Assembly: GCF_003722335.1 (NCBI RefSeq)
Contig: NZ_CP026100.1
Coordinates: forward strand, 3,074,001-3,138,000
Source: Caulobacter flavus
GTDB lineage: Bacteria; Pseudomonadota; Alphaproteobacteria; Caulobacterales; Caulobacteraceae
Direction: 5' to 3'
Length of the DNA stretch: 64,000 nucleotides
Part shown: positions 1 to 12,663 of the stretch, one piece after another
Layout of the letters: every line of letters starts with the position of its first letter
How positions within the stretch are numbered: position 1 is the first letter of the stretch
Position numbers and translations under genes: made by a program
Notes under the pieces: model-generated
Told to the model about the DNA's origin: nothing
Databases searched by the model: none
What the model saw: only the letters and a program-made list of their open reading frames with translations

Positions 1-1
1 G

Positions 2-952
2 GGGGCCATCACGCTGGCGCCGGCCGACGCGAACGGGAAGATCCTGGCCGCGCCGATCACCGTGACCGTCGGCGGCAAGGCCGAGTTCACGATCCCGCCG
101 GGCGCGCCGGTGCTGAGCGACCCCGTGGCGCTGCCGGTCAAGGCGATGGACTACGTGTCGGCGTCGATCTTCTACGTCGGGACCCAGGCTCCGGCCGGCC
201 ACCGCGTGCGCCTGTTCGTGGCCCCGCCCGGCAACCACGTGGCCAAGGCGCAGATCCCCGGCGAGGAAGCGCTGAAAGGTCCGGGCCTGGTCAGCGGCGT
301 CGAGGTGCGCGGGCAGGGCGAGGCCTCGGTGCTGGTGGCGATCGGCGACTCGATCACCGAGGGCGCGGGCTCGACGGCGAACGCCGACAAAGGCTGGCCC
401 GAGCAGCTGGCGGCCCGCCTGGCCGCGCGCGGCCAGGGCTGGAGCGTGGTCAACATGGGCGTCGGCGGCGGGCGGCTGCTGCGCGAGGTCTCGGGTCCCA
501 GCGCGCTGTCGCGCTTCGACCGCGACGTGCTGAGCGTGGCGGGGGTCAAGGCGGTGGTGGTGCTGGAAGGCATCAACGACATCGGCCGCGCCGTGCAGCC
601 GGGCTTCACCGCCGACGTGGTGGGCCCCGATGACCTGATCGCCGGCTATCGTCAGCTGATCGCCCGGGCCCACGCGCGCGGCGTGAAGATCTATGGCGGC
701 GTCATCCCGCCGTTCGAGGGCGCGGCCTATTATCACGAGAAGGGCGAGGCCACGCGCCAGGCGGTCAACGCCTGGATCCGCACCGGCGGCGAATTCGACG
801 GGGTCGTCGACTTCGACGGCGCCATCCGCGATGCGGCCAAGCCTGGCCAGATTCGCGAGGGCCTGCACAACGGCGATCATCTGCACCCCAACGACGCCGG
901 CTACGACCTGATGGCCCAGGCGGCGGACAAGGCGCTGTTCCCGGCCAAGTAG
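2..952 (+). CDS. SGNH/GDSL-family hydrolase, 5'-truncated
   Basis: The reading frame is open to the left edge of the window, so the true start is missing and about 316 residues are visible. The SGNH block I motif GDSITEG is encoded near base 345. Later blocks follow: the Gly-rich NMGVGGG, the GIND block (EGINDIG), and the C-terminal DHLHPNDAGY carrying the catalytic Asp/His pair. Members hydrolyse esters of carbohydrates or lipids, usually outside the cytoplasm. The domain ahead of block I (roughly the first 100 visible residues) looks like the beta-sandwich found before SGNH domains in secreted esterases. The substrate cannot be read from the sequence. Confidence 0.85.
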   Translation, partial: GAITLAPADANGKILAAPITVTVGGKAEFTIPPGAPVLSDPVALPVKAMDYVSASIFYVGTQAPAGHRVRLFVAPPGNHVAKAQIPGEEALKGPGLVSGVEVRGQGEASVLVAIGDSITEGAGSTANADKGWPEQLAARLAARGQGWSVVNMGVGGGRLLREVSGPSALSRFDRDVLSVAGVKAVVVLEGINDIGRAVQPGFTADVVGPDDLIAGYRQLIARAHARGVKIYGGVIPPFEGAAYYHEKGEATRQAVNAWIRTGGEFDGVVDFDGAIRDAAKPGQIREGLHNGDHLHPNDAGYDLMAQAADKALFPAK

Positions 953-1026
953 AAGGCGGTCGATGCTTGCCGCGCCGGTGGCGATCGGGCTAGCTCCCCG
1001 CCGTATCCGTGTGAGGGGGCTTTTCC

Positions 1027-1212
1027 ATGAAGACCGTCAAGTCGCTGCTGATCGCCGCCGCCATCCTGGCGACGCCGGCCCTGGCCCATGCCGCCGACAA
1101 GGAATCCAAGCGCTCGGTGGCGATCACCGCCGCGCTGGTGGCGGTGTTCGGCGGGGTCGGCACGATGTTCGTGGCGGTCTACGCCGCCAACGCGAAGAAC
1201 AAGAAGAAGTAG
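1027..1212 (+). CDS. Small secreted or membrane protein, unknown function
   Basis: This 61-residue protein has a clear signal peptide (residues 1-22, cleavage likely after ALAHA). It then has a second hydrophobic segment at about residues 31-53 and a short Lys-rich tail (KNKKK). A purine-rich GAGGGGG lies upstream of the ATG. I recognise no family. The tail and hydrophobic segment suggest a single-pass inner-membrane protein with a cytoplasmic basic end. It follows the esterase by about 75 bases, without a visible terminator. Confidence 0.6.
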   Translation: MKTVKSLLIAAAILATPALAHAADKESKRSVAITAALVAVFGGVGTMFVAVYAANAKNKKK

Positions 1213-1318
1213 GGGCGCTTTACTTCCAGCCACTCGCGATCGCCCTCCTGGGCCCTACGTGATTGCGCCTGTCGCAATCCTGGGTAAGGTCGCTTCAAAC
1301 GGCTGTTTGGGGTGAAGC

Positions 1319-2644
1319 ATGGCGATGCAACGTATGGGGCGGCGTTTCGGGTTGGCGACGGCCCTGGCCCTCTCCGTGGCGTGGAGCGGCGCGCCCGCCC
1401 TGGCCGCGCCTAAGGCCGACCTGACCGCCGCCGCGCCGGCCAGCGTCGGCGTCTCGCCAGAGCGCCTGGCGCGCCTCGACGCCCTGATGAAGGACCTGGT
1501 CGCCACCGGCCACCTGCCGGGCGCCACGACCATGCTGGTGCGCCACGGCAAGGTGGTCAGCTTCGAGACCTATGGCGCCAAGGGCTTCGGCGGCCCGCCG
1601 ATGACCAAGGACACCATCTTCCGCATCTACTCCCAGACCAAGCCGGTCACGGGCGTGGCGATGATGATCCTGTTCGAGGAGGGCAAGTGGCGCCTCGACG
1701 ATCCGGTGACCAAGTACGTGCCGGAGTTCGCCAACCTGCGGGTCTACAAGGGCGTCAACGCCGACGGCTCGTTCGTCACCGAGGCCGCGGACCGCCCGCC
1801 GACCATGCGCGAGATCATGAGCCACACGGCCGGCTTCGCCTACGGCCTCAACCCCGACAACCCGGTCGACAAGGCCTATGTCTCGACCGGCGTCCTGGGC
1901 GCCAAGAGCGGCCAGGAATTCGTCGAGAAGGTCGCCAAGCTGCCGCTGGTGGGGCCGCCGGGCAAGCAGTGGAAGTACAGCGTCGCCGTCGACATCCAGG
2001 GCTTCATCGTCGAGAAGCTGTCGGGCCAGAGCCTGCCGGCCTTCATGCAGAGCCGCATCTTCGACCCGCTGAAGATGAAGGACACCGGCTTCTGGCTGCC
2101 GCCGGAGAAGGCGGGGCGCCTGGCCGACCTCTACATGTGGAACTTCAAGGACAAGAAGATCCAGCCGGCCGAGGGCTTCATGGTGCTGGACGTCACCAAG
2201 CCGCCGGTGGTGGCCTCGGGCGGCGGGGGCCTCGTGTCGACCAACGCCGACTACGCCCGGTTCTGCCAGATGCTGCTGAACGGCGGCGAGCTGGACGGGG
2301 CGCGCATCCTGTCGCCGGCGAGCATCAAGCTGATGGCCTCCGACCATCTGCCCGACGCGATCCTCGACAATCCGAAGGCCGAGTTCTCCAAGGCCAGCGG
2401 CAAGGGCTTCGGCCTCGACTTCATGGTGGTCACCGATCCGGCCCGGGCCGGCACGCTGGCGGGGAAGGGGACCTACAGCTGGGGCGGCGCGGCCGGCACC
2501 TGGTTCTGGATCGACCCGGAGAACGACCTCTTCTTCCTGGGCATGATCCACGTGCTGGCCAAGGACGGCGATCCGGCCCTGCGCGACCTTGGCGATCGTG
2601 CTTCCACCTTGGTCTACCAGGCGCTCACCAATCCCGAAAAATAA
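1319..2644 (+). CDS. Serine hydrolase of the class C beta-lactamase/esterase family
   Basis: A 441-residue protein with a signal peptide (about residues 1-31, ending APALAA). The nucleophile motif SxxK is S105-Q-T-K108 and the second motif is Y220-S-V. The family includes class C beta-lactamases, D-alanyl-D-alanine carboxypeptidases and EstB-type esterases. The length and the tail WGGAAGTWFWIDPENDLFF match the EstB-like secreted esterases better than true cephalosporinases. An alternative start two codons downstream is possible. The SDR at 2676 follows after 31 bases and may be co-transcribed. Confidence 0.88.
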   Translation: MAMQRMGRRFGLATALALSVAWSGAPALAAPKADLTAAAPASVGVSPERLARLDALMKDLVATGHLPGATTMLVRHGKVVSFETYGAKGFGGPPMTKDTIFRIYSQTKPVTGVAMMILFEEGKWRLDDPVTKYVPEFANLRVYKGVNADGSFVTEAADRPPTMREIMSHTAGFAYGLNPDNPVDKAYVSTGVLGAKSGQEFVEKVAKLPLVGPPGKQWKYSVAVDIQGFIVEKLSGQSLPAFMQSRIFDPLKMKDTGFWLPPEKAGRLADLYMWNFKDKKIQPAEGFMVLDVTKPPVVASGGGGLVSTNADYARFCQMLLNGGELDGARILSPASIKLMASDHLPDAILDNPKAEFSKASGKGFGLDFMVVTDPARAGTLAGKGTYSWGGAAGTWFWIDPENDLFFLGMIHVLAKDGDPALRDLGDRASTLVYQALTNPEK

Positions 2645-2675
2645 GGTCCGCCAAAGGGCTGACGGAGGAAATCAC

Positions 2676-3443
2676 ATGCAGGATCTGTTCTCGCTCGAGG
2701 GCCGCGTGGCGCTCGTCACCGGCGGTTCGCGCGGCATCGGCCGGATGATCGTCGAAGGCTTCCTGCGCCACGGCGCGGCGCGGGTCTACATCACCGCCCG
2801 CAAGGCGGCCGCCTGCGACGAGGCCGCGCAAGAGCTGTCGCAGTTCGGCGAGTGCGTCTCGCTGCCCGGCGACATCTCGACGACGGAGGGCGTGCAGGGA
2901 CTGGCCGCGCGGATCCAGGAGCGGGAAAGCAAGCTCGACATCCTCGTGAACAACGCCGGCGCGGCCTGGGGCGCGGGCATCGACGAGTTTCCCGAGGCCG
3001 GCTGGGACAAGACCGTCGACCTCAACATGAAGACGCCGTTCTTCCTCACCCAGGCCCTGCTGGCCCCGTTGCGCGAAGCGGCCAAGGCCAGGGTGGCCAA
3101 GGTGATCAACATCGCCTCGATCGACGGCCTGTCGGTGACCAAGGAGGAGACCTATCCCTACGGCGCCAGCAAGGCCGGCCTGATCCACATGACCAAGCGC
3201 ATGGCCCTGCGCCTGGCGCCGGAGAACATCGCGGTGTCGGCCATCGCGCCGGGCGCCTTCGCCAGCGACATGAACCGCGTGGCCCGCGACCATGCCGACG
3301 CGGTGGCCAAGTTCATTCCCGCCGGCCGGATCGGCGAGGCCGAGGACATGGCGGGCGCGGCGATCTATCTCGCCTCGCGGGCGGGCGACTACGTGGTGGG
3401 CGGCACGCTCGCGGTCGACGGCGGGGTGGCCTGGTCGCGATAG
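2676..3443 (+). CDS. Short-chain dehydrogenase/reductase
   Basis: A 255-residue classical SDR. The N-terminal cofactor motif TGGSRGIG is at about residues 15-22, NNAG marks the central strand, and the active site is Ser in NIASIDG plus YGASK. The start is set at the ATG that follows GGAGG (2664-2668); the frame extends 29 codons further upstream, but that would overlap the hydrolase gene. The end is a typical LAVDGGVAW. The substrate is unknown; the layout resembles 3-oxoacyl reductases and gluconate 5-dehydrogenase-like enzymes. It lies close behind the serine hydrolase on the same strand. Confidence 0.88.
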   Translation: MQDLFSLEGRVALVTGGSRGIGRMIVEGFLRHGAARVYITARKAAACDEAAQELSQFGECVSLPGDISTTEGVQGLAARIQERESKLDILVNNAGAAWGAGIDEFPEAGWDKTVDLNMKTPFFLTQALLAPLREAAKARVAKVINIASIDGLSVTKEETYPYGASKAGLIHMTKRMALRLAPENIAVSAIAPGAFASDMNRVARDHADAVAKFIPAGRIGEAEDMAGAAIYLASRAGDYVVGGTLAVDGGVAWSR

Positions 3444-3459
3444 GGCCGTTGTCGCCCCG

Positions 3460-3499
3460 CGAGACTTCGCCCATGGTGCAGCCATGGGGCGAGGTCTCG
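3460..3499 (+). promoter_or_regulatory. Long hairpin just upstream of a lipoprotein Shine-Dalgarno
   Basis: Arms 3460-3476 and 3482-3499 are complementary over 17 pairs, with one bulged G and one wobble, around a five-base loop. No T-run follows, so it is not a standard terminator. The ribosome binding site GGAGG starts at the edge of the right arm (3499-3504), so the structure could affect translation of the gene at 3509 or protect the mRNA end. Confidence 0.5.
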
Positions 3500-3508
3500 G
3501 GAGGCGAT

Positions 3509-3895
3509 ATGCGCATTGGTCTGTCTCTGGTCCTGGTCGGCGGGCTGTTGGCGGCCTGCTCGCCGTCGCCGTCCGGCGGCGGTTCGACAAGCGGGCGCTA
3601 TGCCGGGATCGGCGTCTTCGACACCGGCCGCCTGTGGGCGCAGATGGTGCGGGAGAACGCGCCGAGCGGGCCTGAGAAGGCCCGCATCGCCGACGACGAA
3701 CACGTCATCGTGGTGGTGGACACGCATACCGGCGAGGTGCGCCAGTGCGGCGACCTCAGCGGCTATTGCATCTCGATGAACCCCTGGAACGGGACGAAGC
3801 CGGCGGCGCCGGTCAAGCTGGCCAAGCACGCCGCGGACCTGGACGCCGAAGCACGGGCTCAGGCGCCGGAGCCGGCGAAGGCGGCGGCGAACTAG
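3509..3895 (+). CDS. Small lipoprotein, unknown function
   Basis: A 128-residue protein with a lipoprotein signal: Met-Arg, hydrophobic stretch, then lipobox LAAC at about residues 14-17. The mature part begins with a Ser/Gly-rich linker. It has a short conserved-looking core containing two Cys (RQCGDLSGYC) that could form a disulfide in the periplasm, and an Ala/Glu-rich tail. The start is the ATG after GGAGGCGAT. No family is recognised. The gene is preceded by the hairpin at 3460-3499 and is convergent with bpt. Confidence 0.65.
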   Translation: MRIGLSLVLVGGLLAACSPSPSGGGSTSGRYAGIGVFDTGRLWAQMVRENAPSGPEKARIADDEHVIVVVDTHTGEVRQCGDLSGYCISMNPWNGTKPAAPVKLAKHAADLDAEARAQAPEPAKAAAN

Positions 3896-3904
3896 GCCGG
3901 TTCG

Positions 3905-3935
3905 CCCCTCTCCCGGAGGGAGAGGGCGGGGCTTT
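3905..3935. terminator. Intrinsic terminator between convergent genes
   Basis: A perfect nine-base-pair stem (3906-3914 with 3918-3926) has a three-base loop and is followed by GGGGCTTT on the plus strand. It lies in the 42-base gap between the lipoprotein gene and bpt. The T-run is short. Confidence 0.55.
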
Positions 3936-3937
3936 CC

Positions 3938-4783
3938 TTACGGCTTTCCCGCGGCCGGCAGTTCAGTCAGCGGGACCGCGTCGGACAGCTCGACCTCACG
4001 GACGGCCGGGGCGGGGGCGGCCTTGGGCGGACGGGCGCCGCGTTCGCGGGCCGACATCAGCGACCAGCCGCCCGGCTTGAGGATCTCGAGCGGCGAGAAG
4101 CGGGCCTTGTAGGCCATCTTCTCCGAGCCCGGCACCCAGTAGCCAAGATAGACGTAGGGCAGGCCGGTCAGGCGGGCCTGGACGATGTGGTCGAGGATGA
4201 TGAAGGAGCCCAGGCTCCGGCGTTCCTCGGTCGGGTCGTAGAAGCTGTAGACCAGCGACAGGCCGTCGGCGAGCACGTCGACCAGCACGCAGGCCACCAG
4301 GTCGCCCGGACCGCGGTCGACGGACGGGCGGCGATATTCGATCAGGTGCGTGCGGACAGCGGTGTCTTCGACCATGGCCACGTAGTCGGGCCAGGTCATC
4401 TCGGCCATGCCGCCGTCGGCGTGGCGGGCGGTGAGGTAGCGACGCAGCAGTTCGAACTGCTCCAGCGTGGCCTCGGCCTCGACCAGATGGCGCACCAGGT
4501 CGTTGTTACGGTTGAGCGCGCGGCGCTCCGAGCGCGAGAACTCGTAGTCGGCGGCCGGCGCGCGGGCCGACTGGCAGGCGCGGCAGGTCTCGCAGGCGGG
4601 GCGGTAGGCGATGTTCTGGGAGCGACGGAAGCCGACCTGCGTGAGGCTGTCGTTGACGCCGGGGCCGTCCGACAGCGGCAGGTGGGTGAACACCTTCCGT
4701 TCCTGGCGGCCGGGCAGGTACGGGCAAGGGGTCGGCGCCGTCAGGAAGAACCGAAGCTGTCGCGTCGGAAAATGCTGCGTCAC
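3938..4783 (-). CDS. bpt: Leucyl/aspartate-glutamate transferase, N-end rule (Bpt)
   Basis: A 281-residue protein that matches the bacterial protein transferases related to eukaryotic arginyltransferase ATE1. The N-terminal Cys-containing region (CPYLPGRQERKVFT, then ACETCRACQS) and the central block ending YVYLGYWVPGSEKMAYK are characteristic. The enzyme moves leucine from Leu-tRNA to proteins with N-terminal Asp or Glu, marking them for ClpAP through ClpS. It stands alone here, convergent with the lipoprotein gene and on the same strand as motB. The C-terminal 30 residues are Ala/Pro-rich and probably disordered. Confidence 0.93.
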   Translation of the reverse strand: MTQHFPTRQLRFFLTAPTPCPYLPGRQERKVFTHLPLSDGPGVNDSLTQVGFRRSQNIAYRPACETCRACQSARAPAADYEFSRSERRALNRNNDLVRHLVEAEATLEQFELLRRYLTARHADGGMAEMTWPDYVAMVEDTAVRTHLIEYRRPSVDRGPGDLVACVLVDVLADGLSLVYSFYDPTEERRSLGSFIILDHIVQARLTGLPYVYLGYWVPGSEKMAYKARFSPLEILKPGGWSLMSARERGARPPKAAPAPAVREVELSDAVPLTELPAAGKP

Positions 4784-4894
4784 GTCTTCCCAGTCCCCTT
4801 ACGCCCGGCCAGGCCCCCGCCCATGCCGTGAAGGCGATTAGGCGGCATGCCGAGCCGTTGTGCAAGCAGGACAAACGCGCGACGCGGCGAACGG

Positions 4895-5794
4895 TCACAG
4901 GTTGTCGGGCAGGACGGGCTTTTCGCGCAACAGGACGATGGAAATCCGGCGGTTGCCGGCCAGGGTGGGATCGTCGGCGTAGAGGGGCTCGGAATTGGCC
5001 TTGCCCGAGACCTGGTAGATGCGGTCGTCGTCGACGCCGGCCCCGCGCAGGATCTGGCGCGAGGTGTCGGCGCGCTGGGCCGACAGGGCCCAGTCGCTGT
5101 CGGCCTTGCGGCCGCGCTGGTCGGCGCTGGTGTGGCCCGAGACGGTGATGCGGTTGGGCAGCTGGTTGATGACCTTGGCCACGGCGCGCAGCAGCAGGCG
5201 GGCGCGGTCGTTGGGCTCGCGCGAGCCCTCCTTGAACATCGAGCGGCCTTCCTGGTCGACCAGCTGGATGCGCAGGCCTTCCGGGGTCTGGTCGATCAGG
5301 ATCTGCTTCGACAGTTCGGCCAGTTCGGGCATGTCCTGCAGCGACTGGCGCAGCGACTGGGCGGCCGAGGCGAAGCTGTCCTGCTCCTTCTTGGCAAGGG
5401 CGTCGCGCAGGGCCTGCTCGCTGGCCGAGTCGAGGCTGGCGGTGGTCGAGGACTGGCCGTCCTGGTTGGTCTGGTCGGGGGCTTCGGGGGCCATCTGCTG
5501 GACGACCGACATCTTGCCGTCGGCCTTGGCGCCGTCGTCGCCGAGCGAGGTGCCGCCGAGGATGCCGCCCGAGCCGCTGGTGCTGGACGAGATCGAGGCC
5601 GGGGCGAAGTAGTCGGCGATGCCCTGCTTCTGTTCGGGGCTGGTGGTGTTGAGCAGCCACATCAGCAGGAAGAAGGCCATCATCGCCGTCACGAAGTCGG
5701 CATAGGCCACCTTCCAGGCGCCGCCATGGTGACCATGGCCGCCGCCCTTCTTGACCTTCTTGATGATGATCGGCGCTTCGCCGGTCGACGCCAT
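4895..5794 (-). CDS. motB: Flagellar stator protein MotB
   Basis: A 299-residue inner-membrane protein. The short cytoplasmic N-terminus is basic and His/Gly-rich (KKVKKGGGHGHHGG). The single transmembrane segment is AWKVAYADFVTAMMAFFLLM, with the proton-carrying Asp in YADF. The periplasmic C-terminus carries an OmpA-like peptidoglycan-binding domain (TVSGHTSADQRG and NRRISIVLL). With MotA it forms the proton-driven stator. motA is not in the window, as in other Caulobacter, where the two are unlinked. Two TTAA tetramers lie directly upstream of the start. Confidence 0.95.
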   Translation of the reverse strand: MASTGEAPIIIKKVKKGGGHGHHGGAWKVAYADFVTAMMAFFLLMWLLNTTSPEQKQGIADYFAPASISSSTSGSGGILGGTSLGDDGAKADGKMSVVQQMAPEAPDQTNQDGQSSTTASLDSASEQALRDALAKKEQDSFASAAQSLRQSLQDMPELAELSKQILIDQTPEGLRIQLVDQEGRSMFKEGSREPNDRARLLLRAVAKVINQLPNRITVSGHTSADQRGRKADSDWALSAQRADTSRQILRGAGVDDDRIYQVSGKANSEPLYADDPTLAGNRRISIVLLREKPVLPDNL

Positions 5795-5799
5795 CGTGC

Positions 5800-5813
5800 T
5801 TAAGCCTGCTTAA
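5800..5813 (-). promoter_or_regulatory. Paired TTAA motif upstream of motB (CtrA-like, six-base spacing)
   Basis: Two TTAA tetramers are separated by six bases, starting six bases before the motB ATG. The CtrA consensus is TTAA-N7-TTAA, so the spacing is one short. TTAA is rare in such GC-rich DNA, which makes the pair notable, but CtrA binding is only an inference. Confidence 0.3.
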
Positions 5814-5921
5814 CCCTGTCGGGGCAACCTGCCCGCAGGACGTTAAAATGGCGTTGCGATGCGGGGGCGAAGGGCTCATTCACGGACCCGAAACGGCAGG
5901 GTGCGGCAAGGAGTCTCGCGC

Positions 5922-6779
5922 ATGAAGACGGCGTTCATCGGCCTAGGCGTCATGGGCTTTCCGATGGCGGGCCACCTGCAGGCCGCCGGCCACGAGGTGA
6001 CTGTCTACAACCGCACCGCCGAAAAGGCCGCCCGCTGGGTCGCCGAGCACGGCGGCAAGAGCGATCCGACCATCGCCGGGGCCAGCAAGGGCGCGCGGCT
6101 GGTGGCGCTGTGCGTCGGCAACGACGACGACGTCCGCGCGGTGGTGGCCGAGATCCTGCCCGCGCTGGAGGCCGGCGCGATCATCGTCGACCACACCACG
6201 ACCTCGGCCGTCGTCGCCCGGGAGATGGCGCAGCTGGCGGCCGCCAGGGGCGTGGGCTTCCTCGACGCCCCGGTCTCCGGCGGCCAGGCGGGCGCGCAGA
6301 ACGGCCAGCTGACCATCATGGTCGGCGGCGACGAGGCAACCTACGCCACGGCCGAGCCGGTGCTGAACGTCTACGCCAAGGCCATGCGCCGCATGGGCCC
6401 GTCGGGCGCTGGCCAGTTGACCAAGATGTGCAACCAGATCGCCATCGCCGGCGTGGTGCAGGGCGTGGCCGAGGCGCTGCACTTCGCCAAGCGCGCGGGC
6501 CTGCCGACCGACGACGTGCTGGCCGCGATCTCCAAGGGCGCGGCCCAGTCCTGGCAGATGGAGAACCGCTGGGGGACGATGTCGCGCGGCGAGTTCGAGT
6601 TCGGCTTCGCGGTCGACTGGATGCGCAAGGACCTGGGCATCGCCCTCGACGAGGCGGCCAGCAACGGCGCGACCCTGGACATGACCCGGATGATCGACGG
6701 CTTCTATGGCGAGGTCCAGGCGATGGGCGGTAGTCGCTGGGACACCTCCAGCCTCGTGGCGCGGCTGGAAAAGCCGTGA
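5922..6779 (+). CDS. NAD(P)-dependent beta-hydroxyacid dehydrogenase family protein
   Basis: A 285-residue member of the 3-hydroxyisobutyrate/6-phosphogluconate dehydrogenase superfamily. The Rossmann motif is GLGVMGFPMAGHL at the N-terminus. The substrate-binding signature DAPVSGGQAGAQNG is central, and the catalytic Lys is in LTKMCNQ. The start is the ATG behind AAGGAG (5908-5913). It opens a run of three overlapping genes: its TGA overlaps the GTG of the next gene. Whether it acts on 3-hydroxyisobutyrate, tartronate semialdehyde or a succinic semialdehyde-type substrate is not decidable. Confidence 0.9.
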   Translation: MKTAFIGLGVMGFPMAGHLQAAGHEVTVYNRTAEKAARWVAEHGGKSDPTIAGASKGARLVALCVGNDDDVRAVVAEILPALEAGAIIVDHTTTSAVVAREMAQLAAARGVGFLDAPVSGGQAGAQNGQLTIMVGGDEATYATAEPVLNVYAKAMRRMGPSGAGQLTKMCNQIAIAGVVQGVAEALHFAKRAGLPTDDVLAAISKGAAQSWQMENRWGTMSRGEFEFGFAVDWMRKDLGIALDEAASNGATLDMTRMIDGFYGEVQAMGGSRWDTSSLVARLEKP

Positions 6780-7177
6780 GCGACGCGACCGCCAACCTGA
6801 CCGGCGTCTGGCAGGGGCTCTACTCCTACCCCGCCGCCGTCGCGCCCGTGCCGTTCACCGCCACCGTGCTGGAGAGCGGTTCATGGGTCAGCGGGGCGGT
6901 GCACGAGGTCGCCTACGACGAGTACGGCGTGGCCGAGGTGTTCTCGACCCTGCTGGGCAGGCGTTCGGGCACGAGCCTGACCTTCACCAAGACCTATGAC
7001 GGCACGGCGGGCTGGGAGCACGAGGTGTTCTACGCCGGCACGCTCAGCGCCGACGGCTCGGAAGTGGAGGGGACCTGGACCCTGCCGGGCGAGTTCTCGG
7101 GCAAGTTCCTGATGATCCGGTCGCAGGGCGCGCGCGCGGCCAGCCTGCGCGAGGCCTTCGAAACCGTCCGCGCATGA
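6776..7177 (+). CDS. Conserved-looking small protein, unknown function
   Basis: A 133-residue cytoplasmic protein starting with GTG inside a GTGA overlap with the dehydrogenase and ending in an ATGA overlap region with the hydrolase. It has no signal peptide. The pattern of alternating short strands (TGVWQGLYSYP, FTATVLESGSWVSG, EVEGTWTL) suggests a small beta-barrel of the lipocalin/META kind. I cannot name a family. Translational coupling on both sides makes it a real gene. Confidence 0.7.
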   Translation: MSDATANLTGVWQGLYSYPAAVAPVPFTATVLESGSWVSGAVHEVAYDEYGVAEVFSTLLGRRSGTSLTFTKTYDGTAGWEHEVFYAGTLSADGSEVEGTWTLPGEFSGKFLMIRSQGARAASLREAFETVRA

Positions 7178-7185
7178 GGAGCGCC

Positions 7186-8253
7186 ATGATCCGTTCGTTC
7201 GTCGCCGGCCTTGCCCTGTGCGTGGGTCTTTCGGGCGCCGCCGTCGCCGCGCCCGCCGTGGCGCCCAAGGAGGGCGAGTTCGTGGTGCGGGACTTCAAGT
7301 TCGGTTCGGGCGAGACCCTGCCGGAGCTGCGGCTGCACTACACGACCCTGGGCGAGCCCAAGCGCGACGCGCAAGGGAAGGTGACCAACGCGGTGATGGT
7401 GCTGCATGGCACCGGCGGCAGCGGAAAGCAGTTCCTGTCGCCGCAGTTCGCCGACGAGCTGCTGGTTCCCGGCGGCCTGCTGGATCCGGCCAAGTGGTAC
7501 GTGATCCTGCCCGACGGCGTCGGCCACGGGAAATCCTCCAAGCCTTCGGACGGCCTGCGGGCCAGATTCCCGCACTACGACTACGACGACATGGTGGCGG
7601 CCCAGCACCGGCTGCTGGTCGAGGGGCTGAAGGTCGACCGCCTGCAGCTCTTGATGGGCACGTCGATGGGCTGCATGCACGCCTTCGTCTGGGGCGAGAC
7701 GTATCCGGGCTTCGCGGAAAAGCTGGCGCCGTTCGCCTGCCAGCCCGTGGCGATCGCCGGGCGCAATCGCATGTGGCGCAAGATGACCATGGACGCCATC
7801 AAGGCCGACCCGGCCTGGAACGGCGGCGACTACGCGCAGCAGCCCCAGCAGGGCCTGCGCACGGCGACCGACTTCCTGATCATCGCCGGCGCCTCTGCCC
7901 TGCCGATGCAACTGGCCCTGCCGACCCGCGAGGCGACCGACAAGGCGCTGGAGGCCGACTTCACCCGCCGGATCGCGGGCCTGGACGCCAACGACCTGCT
8001 CTACCAGGTCGACGCCTCGCGCACCTACGACCCGTCGGCGGGGTTGGAGAAGATCGAGGTCCCGGTGCTGTGGATCAACTCGGCCGACGACTTCATCAAC
8101 CCGCCGGAACTGGGCATCGCCGAGCGCGAGGTGAAGCGCTTGAAGCGCGGAGAGTTCGTGCTGCTGCCGGCCAGCGAGAAGACCAAGGGGCACGGCAGCC
8201 ACACCTGGGCGGTGCTCTGGAAGGATCGGTTGAAGGTGTTTCTGGGGCAATAG
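7186..8253 (+). CDS. Secreted alpha/beta hydrolase, MetX-like fold
   Basis: A 355-residue protein. It resembles homoserine O-acetyltransferase (MetX) in size and layout: HGTGGSGKQF oxyanion loop, nucleophile elbow MGTSMGCM, Asp in NSADDF, and catalytic His in GHGSHTW. It carries a signal peptide (ending AAVAAP), so it is exported and unlikely to make methionine. The start is set at the second ATG because GAGGAG (7176-7181) is correctly spaced from it; the ATG at 7174 overlaps the previous stop and would add four residues. An exported esterase or acyltransferase is most likely. Confidence 0.85.
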   Translation: MIRSFVAGLALCVGLSGAAVAAPAVAPKEGEFVVRDFKFGSGETLPELRLHYTTLGEPKRDAQGKVTNAVMVLHGTGGSGKQFLSPQFADELLVPGGLLDPAKWYVILPDGVGHGKSSKPSDGLRARFPHYDYDDMVAAQHRLLVEGLKVDRLQLLMGTSMGCMHAFVWGETYPGFAEKLAPFACQPVAIAGRNRMWRKMTMDAIKADPAWNGGDYAQQPQQGLRTATDFLIIAGASALPMQLALPTREATDKALEADFTRRIAGLDANDLLYQVDASRTYDPSAGLEKIEVPVLWINSADDFINPPELGIAEREVKRLKRGEFVLLPASEKTKGHGSHTWAVLWKDRLKVFLGQ

Positions 8254-8266
8254 GGCGCGGGAGGTT

Positions 8267-8376
8267 CCCCCTCAGTCGCTTCGCGACAGCTCCCCCAGAG
8301 GGGGAGCATCCATTTGGCGCGACGTTTCCAGATCCTCTCCCTTTGGGGGAGGTGGCCCGGAGGGCCGGAGGGGGCC
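8267..8376. repeat. Intergenic palindromic repeat, family 1, copy A
   Basis: About 110 bases between convergent genes. Internal hairpins include GTCGC/GCGAC, GCTCCCCC/GGGGGAGC (8289-8296 with 8300-8307) and a CTCTCCC/GGGGGAGG stem. The outer ends CCCCCTC and GAGGGGG are also complementary. A closely similar copy lies at 22025-22132. The position at gene ends suggests a role in termination or mRNA stability. Confidence 0.75.
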
Positions 8377-8385
8377 GCGAAGCGG

Positions 8386-12643
<4,258 letters not shown>

Positions 12644-12663
<20 letters not shown>

